Below are positions 22,352-26,908 of a stretch of DNA of 26,908 nt, in pieces. A model generated the notes under the pieces. That model ran no database searches. It was not told the origin of the DNA and worked only from the letters and a program-made list of their open reading frames with translations. Source of the DNA: Thiobacillus sp. UBA2186. GTDB taxonomy: Bacteria > Pseudomonadota > Gammaproteobacteria > Burkholderiales > Thiobacillaceae. Both the position numbers and the translations under genes were made by a program. Numbering within the stretch: the first letter of the stretch is position 1; each line of letters starts with the position of its first letter. The stretch is taken from positions 1-26,908 of the forward strand of contig DCVO01000081.1 in assembly GCA_002327405.1 (NCBI GenBank). Reading direction: 5' to 3'.

Positions 22352-23506
22352 TCAAAGAAACAGCATCAGCAGTTCGTTCAAGAAGCGCCGGCCTTTGTCG
22401 GTAGGGCGCAACGTGTCCGGGTCGCGCTCGATGAGCCCTTTTTCTTCCGCCTTTTGCAGGCCGGCCAGACAGGCGGTCAGCGGCAGCCCGGTATGTCGGG
22501 CGAACAGCGAGCTCGGAAATCCTTCGTTGAGCCTGAGCGCGTTCATCATGAACTCGAAAGGCAGCTCGCCGGGTGCGAGCATGCGGGTTTCGGCAATATG
22601 TCCGCCGCGTTCGACGCCTTGTATGTATTGCGCCGGGTGCTTCACTCGCATCTGGCGCACGATGCGGTCGTGGAACGAGAGCTTGGAGTGGGCGCCGGCA
22701 CCGATGCCGAGGTAATCGCCGAAAGTCCAGTAATTGAGGTTGTGGCGACAGCGGTGGCGCGGCTTCGCGAAGGCCGACGTCTCGTAGTGTTCGTAGCCTG
22801 CAGCGCCCAGGCGTTCTTCCAGCCATTCCTGCATGGCGGCGGCGGTGTCGTCGTCCGGCAAGTTGGGCGGCGGGCTGTGGCCGAAGGCGGTGTTGGGCTC
22901 GAGCGTGAGGTGGTAGCAGGACAAGTGCGGCGGGTCGAAGGCCAGCGCGGTCTCGATGTCGGCCTGGAGCATGTCGAGCGTCTGCCCGGGCAGCGCGTAC
23001 ATGAGGTCGAGGTTGAAGGTGTCGAAGGTCTTTGCCGCCAGTTCCGCAGACTGCCTGGCTTCGGCAGCGCCGTGGATGCGCCCGATGCGATGCAGCATGT
23101 CGTCGTCGAAGCTCTGGATGCCCAATGACACCCGGGTGACGCCGGCTTCGCGGTAGCCCCTGAAGCGTCCTGCCTCCACGGTGCCGGGATTGGCTTCCAG
23201 GGTGATTTCGGCCAGCGGCTCCAACTGGGTCAGCGTGCGCACCGCGGTGAGGATGCGGTCGATGCCCTCGGGCGAAAACAGGCTGGGCGTGCCGCCGCCG
23301 AAGAACACGGCATGGATTTTGCGACCCCAGATTTCCGGCAAGGCGAGTTCGAGGTCGCGCGCGAGCGCGTCGATGTAGGCGGCTTCGGGAATGCCATTCG
23401 TAGCATGCGAATTGAAGTCGCAATACGGACACTTCCTCACGCACCAGGGCAGGTGGATGTAGAGGGTCAGCGGCGGCGGGGTCGTCAGCCCCGCGCCCGC
23501 GCGCAT
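22352..23506 (-). CDS. hemW: Radical SAM heme chaperone HemW
   Basis: HemW is a radical SAM protein that binds heme and is thought to insert it into target proteins; older annotations call it an oxygen-independent coproporphyrinogen oxidase. The 384-aa product has the cluster motif CVRKCPYCDF (Cys about 22, 26 and 29) without the fourth Cys of HemN, plus VFFGGGTPSLF. The heme-linked HNxxYW pattern is present in RHNLNYWTFGDYLG (about 253). ATG 23506 was preferred over an upstream GTG at 23539 because it forms a TGATG junction with the DUF2784 gene and gives the normal N-terminus. Confidence 0.94.
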   Translation of the reverse strand: MRAGAGLTTPPPLTLYIHLPWCVRKCPYCDFNSHATNGIPEAAYIDALARDLELALPEIWGRKIHAVFFGGGTPSLFSPEGIDRILTAVRTLTQLEPLAEITLEANPGTVEAGRFRGYREAGVTRVSLGIQSFDDDMLHRIGRIHGAAEARQSAELAAKTFDTFNLDLMYALPGQTLDMLQADIETALAFDPPHLSCYHLTLEPNTAFGHSPPPNLPDDDTAAAMQEWLEERLGAAGYEHYETSAFAKPRHRCRHNLNYWTFGDYLGIGAGAHSKLSFHDRIVRQMRVKHPAQYIQGVERGGHIAETRMLAPGELPFEFMMNALRLNEGFPSSLFARHTGLPLTACLAGLQKAEEKGLIERDPDTLRPTDKGRRFLNELLMLFL

Positions 23507-23880
23507 CAAGGGTTTGGTTTCCACGTGCCTCGTCGCCACAGCCAGAAGTAGATCAGGAAGTTGATCGCCAGCACCAGCCCGCCCAGAACAAATTGCGTGG
23601 CGGCCGTCAGCGTTTCGGGATAAATCAGCGGCAGCAGATAATGTTCAATGAATCCGCCTTCATAGCCCGCCCCGCCGGAAAGTTTCCGGAAACGGTTTTC
23701 CAGCGGAGTCAGCGGGCAGATCCAGCCCATGAACTCGATAGCCGCGCCCCAGATGGCGGCGGGGAGATGCAGCCAGATGAATGGCTTTTTCCATGCTACC
23801 AGCAGGCCGCCGCCCACCACGAACAAAATGAACGCCAGGTGCAGCAGTACCAGCGCGTTTGCCAGCAGCCGGTAGCTCAT
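23506..23880 (-). CDS. DUF2784 family membrane protein
   Basis: The 124-aa product has three or four membrane helices and the DUF2784 pattern: LVLLHLAFILFVVGGG, WICPLTPLENRFR and GFIEHYLLPLIYP. Function is unknown. It overlaps the hemW start by 1 bp, so the two are probably co-transcribed. A 170-bp repeat-rich gap separates it from rdgB. Confidence 0.88.
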   Translation of the reverse strand: MSYRLLANALVLLHLAFILFVVGGGLLVAWKKPFIWLHLPAAIWGAAIEFMGWICPLTPLENRFRKLSGGAGYEGGFIEHYLLPLIYPETLTAATQFVLGGLVLAINFLIYFWLWRRGTWKPNP

Positions 23881-23895
23881 CCCGAAAGTCTCAAT

Positions 23896-24047
23896 TCAAG
23901 CCCAGGAGGGTACGGAGAACACGAGAAAAACCAACGAACGGATGATGCGCAAAGGATATCAATTGGCAGCAACTGAGCGGCCGGGATCCTGGAACGGCCT
24001 GTTTTTTCTCTGTGAACTCTGTGTGCTCTGTGGCTGACTTTTTTCAG
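23896..24047. repeat. Structured dispersed-type intergenic repeat
   Basis: On the plus strand, three 9-bp units of the form CTCTGTGNN lie at 24008-24034. About 100 bp to the left, at 23905-23935, is an imperfect complement (GGAGGGTACGGAGAACAC followed by GAGAAAA). The arms could form one long imperfect hairpin. The same phrases (read as HRVHRE in translation) recur in intergenic regions of many proteobacterial genomes, from general knowledge. I see no gene in this gap. Confidence 0.6.
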
Positions 24048-24049
24048 AA

Positions 24050-24643
24050 TCATGCCGCCAGGCCGCGCAGTTTTCTGACCAGGAGGTCGAGCGCCTGGCC
24101 GCGGTGGCTGATGGCGTTCTTGTGGTCGGGGTCGAGCTCGGCGCCGGTCTTGCCGAACTCGGGCAGGTAGAAATAGGGATCGTAGCCGAAGCCGTTTTCG
24201 CCTCTGGGCGTGTCGATGATCTCGCCGTGCCAGCTGCCCTCGGCGATCAGCGGCTGCGGGTCGTCGGGATGGCGCACCAGAGTGATGACGCAGTAGTAAT
24301 GCGCACGGCGGTTGGGCTCGTTGGCGAGCGCCGCGATGAGCTTCTCGTTGTTGCGCTGATCGGACTTGGGCTCGCCGGCATAGCGTGCGGAATACACGCC
24401 GGGCGCGCCGTTCAAGGCGTCGACGCAGATGCCGGAATCGTCGGCCAGCGCCGGCAGTCCGGTGTGCAGCGATGCGTGACGCGCCTTGGCAAGGCAGTTT
24501 TCGATGAAGGTGACGTGCGGCTCCGGGCATTCGGGCACGCCGAAATCCGACTGCGGCACCACGTTGAAATCCAGCGGTTCGAGGATGCGGCGGATTTCCC
24601 TGAGCTTGCCGGGGTTGCCGGAGGCGATGACGATTTTTTGCAT
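24050..24643 (-). CDS. rdgB: Non-canonical purine NTP pyrophosphatase RdgB/HAM1
   Basis: RdgB hydrolyses dITP, XTP and similar nucleotides to keep them out of DNA. The 197-aa product has the HAM1 motifs: VIASGNPGKLREI at the start, FIENCLAKARHA, LPALADDSGICVDAL, PGVYSARYAG, and GFGYDPYFYLP with KNAISHRGQAL near the end. ATG 24643 has AAAGGA at good spacing and gives the standard N-terminus, so an in-frame ATG at 24658 is not used. Confidence 0.95.
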   Translation of the reverse strand: MQKIVIASGNPGKLREIRRILEPLDFNVVPQSDFGVPECPEPHVTFIENCLAKARHASLHTGLPALADDSGICVDALNGAPGVYSARYAGEPKSDQRNNEKLIAALANEPNRRAHYYCVITLVRHPDDPQPLIAEGSWHGEIIDTPRGENGFGYDPYFYLPEFGKTGAELDPDHKNAISHRGQALDLLVRKLRGLAA

Positions 24644-24656
24644 CTTGAATCCTTTC

Positions 24657-24729
24657 AACAGGGAGGAGGGGAGGTTCAGGGAGAGGATGGAAAATGGTTT
24701 TCTCCCACGCCTCCCTTAACCTCCCTGTT
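24657..24729. repeat. Inverted repeat between rph and rdgB
   Basis: AACAGGGAGG (24657-24666) is exactly complementary to CCTCCCTGTT (24720-24729). Further purine-rich and pyrimidine-rich segments between them extend the pairing imperfectly. The right arm touches the rph stop codon and the left arm ends just ahead of the rdgB Shine-Dalgarno. It would form an intercistronic mRNA hairpin without a T tract. Confidence 0.55.
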
Positions 24730-25454
24730 CAGGTTTTTTCCAAAGCGGATCGCTGCGCCGCGGTGAGCTGACGGATGCCGGCCTCGGCCAGGTCCAAGAG
24801 CGCATTGAGTTCCTGGCGCGAGAAGGTGGCGCCTTCGGCCGTGCCCTGCACTTCGATGAGCCCGCCGCTGCCGGTCATGACCACGTTCATGTCGGTGTCG
24901 CAGCCGGAGTCCTCGGCGTAATCCAGGTCGAGCACCGGCACGCCCCGGTAGATGCCGACGGAAACGGCTGCTACCTGGTCGGCGAGCGGAGACTCGCTGA
25001 TTTTTCCCTGAGCCAGCAGCCAGTTCACCGCATCGGCCAGCGCGACCCAGGCGCCGGTGATGCTGGCGGTGCGGGTGCCGCCGTCGGCCTGGATGACGTC
25101 GCAGTCGATGTGGACAGTGCGCTCGCCGAGCTTTTTCAGATCCACCACGGCGCGCAGGCTGCGCCCGATCAGGCGCTGGATTTCCTGGGTGCGGCCGGAC
25201 TGCTTGCCGCGCGCGGCTTCGCGGTCGGTGCGGGTGTTGGTGGAGCGCGGCAGCATGCCGTATTCGGCGGTGACCCAGCCCTCGCCGCTGCCTTTCTTGT
25301 GCGGCGGGACCTTCTCCAGCACGCTGGCGGTGCAGATGACCTTGGTGTCGCCGCATTCGATCAGCACGGCACCCTCGGCGTGGCGGGTATAGGAACGGGT
25401 GATGCGGATCCGGCGCAGGGCGTCGGCGCTGCGTCCGCTGGGACGGTGGCTCAC
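24729..25454 (-). CDS. rph: Ribonuclease PH
   Basis: RNase PH trims the 3' ends of tRNA precursors by phosphorolysis. The 241-aa product has the family pattern RPSGRSADALRRIRITR at the start and GWVTAEYGMLPRSTNTR. RTQEIQRLIGRSLRA, VIQADGGTRTASITGA and DLDYAEDSGCDTDMNVVMTG follow. The start is GTG 25454, with GAGGAG 8 bp upstream; reading further upstream gives no conserved sequence. Length is close to that of active RNase PH, so the gene is intact. It is followed by rdgB, a widespread pairing. Confidence 0.96.
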   Translation of the reverse strand: MSHRPSGRSADALRRIRITRSYTRHAEGAVLIECGDTKVICTASVLEKVPPHKKGSGEGWVTAEYGMLPRSTNTRTDREAARGKQSGRTQEIQRLIGRSLRAVVDLKKLGERTVHIDCDVIQADGGTRTASITGAWVALADAVNWLLAQGKISESPLADQVAAVSVGIYRGVPVLDLDYAEDSGCDTDMNVVMTGSGGLIEVQGTAEGATFSRQELNALLDLAEAGIRQLTAAQRSALEKT

Positions 25455-25513
25455 TGTGAACTCCTCGTGGGAAGGGGAAATTTTAACGTGAAACAACGCG
25501 AAGCGTTTCCTTG

Positions 25514-25561
25514 TCCCCCTCTCCCACGGGGAGAGGGCCGGGGAGAGGGCCGGGGAGAGGG
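25514..25561. repeat. GC-rich hairpin plus 12-bp tandem repeat
   Basis: CCCTCTCCC (25517-25525) pairs with GGGAGAGGG (25529-25537) across 3 nt. The right arm is part of a 12-bp unit GGGGAGAGGGCC that occurs almost three times (25528-25561). It lies in the 193-bp gap between the PP2C gene and rph. Confidence 0.65.
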
Positions 25562-25619
25562 AACGGACACGGCGGCTGCTGCGTTCATGATTCGGGTTGG
25601 CGCAGTCGCCATGTCCGTT
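25562..25619. repeat. 58-bp near-perfect dyad downstream of the PP2C gene
   Basis: AACGGACA (25562-25569) pairs with TGTCCGTT (25612-25619), GGCG (25571-25574) with CGCC (25607-25610), and CTGCG (25579-25583) with CGCAG (25601-25605). This leaves single mismatches and a small bulge around a 17-nt loop. It directly abuts the tandem repeat. Read from the PP2C gene it is 28 bp past the stop and could cap the 3' end of that mRNA. There is no T tract. I see no gene in the gap. Confidence 0.6.
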
Positions 25620-25647
25620 AGCGGATTTGCAAGAGCCCCCGGCTTGA

Positions 25648-26559
25648 TCAGGTGTTGCCGCCGCTGATCTTCTTGATGGCTTCCTGGATTTCCGCGATGG
25701 CGCGCTCGATCTCGTCGTCCGAAATCGCCGGCGCGCGGCTGGGCTCGGGCTTCTTGATCTCGGTGGTGAAGGCGTATTCGGGCAGCGACAGGGTGGAGAT
25801 CGCCTCCACGCCGGCCCGGCGCGATTCGCCCCAGGTCATGGCCACGAGCGAGAGGTTGTCGCCTTTCTCGCCGCCGCGGAATTCGGCGTGGTCCATGAGG
25901 TGGCGCACGCCGTCCTCCAGCGAGTAGGAGTGCAGGATGGCGGCGATTTCGGGAATGCTGACCGAGCCCCAGATGCCGTCGGTGCATAGCAGCAGGGTGT
26001 CGCCGTCGGTGATCGGTATGGGGGGGGCGCATTCCACCTCGGGCGCGACATAGCCGCCCAGGCAGTTGCTGACGCGGTTGCGGTTGGGGTGGTGGATGCT
26101 TTCCTCTTCGGTGATGAGGCCGTCCTTGACCATGCGCGCGACCGCAGTGTGATCGAGCGTGCGCGAGATCAGCTTGCCGTCGCTGAAGAAATACAGGCGC
26201 GAGTCGCCGACGTGCGCCCAGTAGGCGGTGTTGTCCTGCACGATGGCGGCGACGCAGGTGGTATGGGGAATTTCCAGCAGGTCGTGTTCGACTGCGTAAT
26301 CGTTGATGGCGTAGTGCGAGCGCTGGATGACGTCATCGAGGAAGCGCAGCGGATCGGCTACGCGCGGATTGGCCACGCGCTGGAAGTGGTCGGTCAGCGT
26401 CTGCACGCAGATGTGCGCGGCGAGTTCGCCGTGCATGTGGCCGCCCATGCCGTCCGCCACCACCATGAGCAGGGAGTCGCGACTGTAGGAATAGCCGACC
26501 CTGTCCTGGTTGTTTTTGCGCCCGCCTTGCCGGGATGCCTGATAAATGGTGAATTTCAT
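25648..26559 (-). CDS. PP2C-type serine/threonine protein phosphatase
   Basis: The 303-aa product is a metal-dependent PPM/PP2C phosphatase that should reverse Ser/Thr phosphorylation. The metal-binding aspartates are present in NNQDRVGYSY, VVADGMGGHMHGELAA, AHVGDSRLYFF, LLCTDGIWG and KGDNLSLVAM. After the catalytic domain (to about residue 250) comes a charged C-terminal tail predicted to end in a helix (ERAIAEIQEAIKKI). It starts 10 bp after the stop of a Ser/Thr kinase gene, which should be its partner and probably shares its transcript. Confidence 0.93.
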   Translation of the reverse strand: MKFTIYQASRQGGRKNNQDRVGYSYSRDSLLMVVADGMGGHMHGELAAHICVQTLTDHFQRVANPRVADPLRFLDDVIQRSHYAINDYAVEHDLLEIPHTTCVAAIVQDNTAYWAHVGDSRLYFFSDGKLISRTLDHTAVARMVKDGLITEEESIHHPNRNRVSNCLGGYVAPEVECAPPIPITDGDTLLLCTDGIWGSVSIPEIAAILHSYSLEDGVRHLMDHAEFRGGEKGDNLSLVAMTWGESRRAGVEAISTLSLPEYAFTTEIKKPEPSRAPAISDDEIERAIAEIQEAIKKISGGNT

Positions 26560-26569
26560 GATGCGTCGC

Positions 26570-26908
26570 TCAGAAAATCTCTTTGTTCAGGGAGCGTTTG
26601 ATGGAGCTTAGCAAAGAAGGCTTGCCAAGCTGCAGCGCAGAATCATCCATCAGGCGCTTCTGCAGGGCAAACACGCTTTGAGGGCGTTCCATGTAGTTCA
26701 GCTGCATGCACCAGTCCACGGTTTCCAGCAACTGGCTCGAGTATTCTCCCGCCCAGGCGCGGGCCGCGGGCGTCAGCTTGTCGTTCAACAGGCGGGCGTC
26801 CGCTGCTTGCGGCGGCAGGCCGGCGAGGCAGGCATAGATGCTGGCGCCGGTGCTGTAGATGTCGGTCCAGGGTCCGAGGCGCTCGCGGTTGTGGTACTGC
26901 TCGGGCGC
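26570..26908 (-). CDS. Serine/threonine protein kinase, C-terminal part (cut by window edge)
   Basis: Only the last 112 residues are inside the window; the gene continues beyond the right edge. The visible part is the kinase C-lobe from subdomain VIII: APEQYHNRERLGPWTDIYS has the APE motif and the subdomain IX Asp, and the conserved Arg of subdomain XI is in YMERPQSVFALQKRL. No membrane segment or PASTA domain follows the kinase domain, so it appears to be a cytosolic kinase. It lies 10 bp upstream of the PP2C phosphatase gene. Confidence 0.88.
   Translation of the reverse strand, partial: APEQYHNRERLGPWTDIYSTGASIYACLAGLPPQAADARLLNDKLTPAARAWAGEYSSQLLETVDWCMQLNYMERPQSVFALQKRLMDDSALQLGKPSLLSSIKRSLNKEIF

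Noticed and set aside
24008..24034. CRISPR-like short repeats
   Set aside because: Units are only 9 bp with no spacers and no cas genes; this is an intergenic tandem/inverted repeat.
23877..24530. Minus-strand ORF of 217 codons across the rdgB end and the repeat
   Set aside because: It is an out-of-frame shadow of rdgB continued through the intergenic repeat; the HRVHRE phrase is a known by-product of that repeat.
1..26908. Mobile element, defence island, prophage or biosynthetic cluster
   Set aside because: I looked for integrases, transposases, restriction, toxin-antitoxin and NRPS/PKS motifs on both strands and found none; gene content is core or near-core throughout.

Overview
The window reads as a GC-rich chromosomal segment from a betaproteobacterium. 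The evidence is the conserved order kdsD-kdsC-lptC-lptA-lptB-rpoN-hpf-ptsN-hprK-rapZ, the thiS-thiG-trmB group, the hemW/rdgB/rph/PP2C/STPK group, and the 23S end and 5S rRNA sequences. A lineage near Nitrosomonadales, Gallionellales or Rhodocyclales is plausible, but I cannot fix the genus by eye. Almost everything is core or near-core. I see no insertion sequence, prophage, CRISPR array, integrase or toxin-antitoxin pair.

Layout: 1-390 is the end of an rRNA operon (last bases of 23S, a spacer with heptamer repeats, 5S and a terminator). A KefB/KefC-type antiporter (minus) is divergent from a long plus-strand block, 2545-12922. That block covers Kdo synthesis and LPS export (kdsD, kdsC, lptC, lptA, lptB), sigma-54, ribosome hibernation, the PTS-Ntr/HprK/RapZ group, a NusG-II + Gx-transporter pair resembling EetA/EetB, ubiX, a LON-domain protein and greB. 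The thiS-thiG-trmB operon (minus) converges on greB. A tRNA-Gly(CCC) then leads into a 375-bp leader region and a DUF1631 gene. mutY and tatD follow on the plus strand. From 19282 to the right edge all genes are on the minus strand: a tightly overlapping cassette (dienelactone hydrolase, divergent FolE, secreted unknown, TlpA-like thioredoxin, ICMT-like methyltransferase), then hemW, a DUF2784 protein, rdgB, rph, a PP2C phosphatase and the C-terminal end of a Ser/Thr kinase.

The most interesting signal is the leader of the DUF1631 gene. A motif that matches the class I cyclic-di-GMP riboswitch (GEMM-I) at about 14990-15080 sits downstream of a sequence resembling a FliA (sigma-28) promoter. 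It is followed by a hairpin that would bury the Shine-Dalgarno sequence of the gene. Together this suggests c-di-GMP control of translation of an uncharacterised 726-residue protein, possibly within the motility regulon. Second-tier points are the EetA/EetB-like pair joined to rapZ and ubiX, a GTP cyclohydrolase I homologue with several altered active-site positions, a terminator-like hairpin between the hpf promoter and hpf, and several structured intergenic repeats.

All alignments were made by eye and from memory of family motifs; no searches or folding calculations were run.
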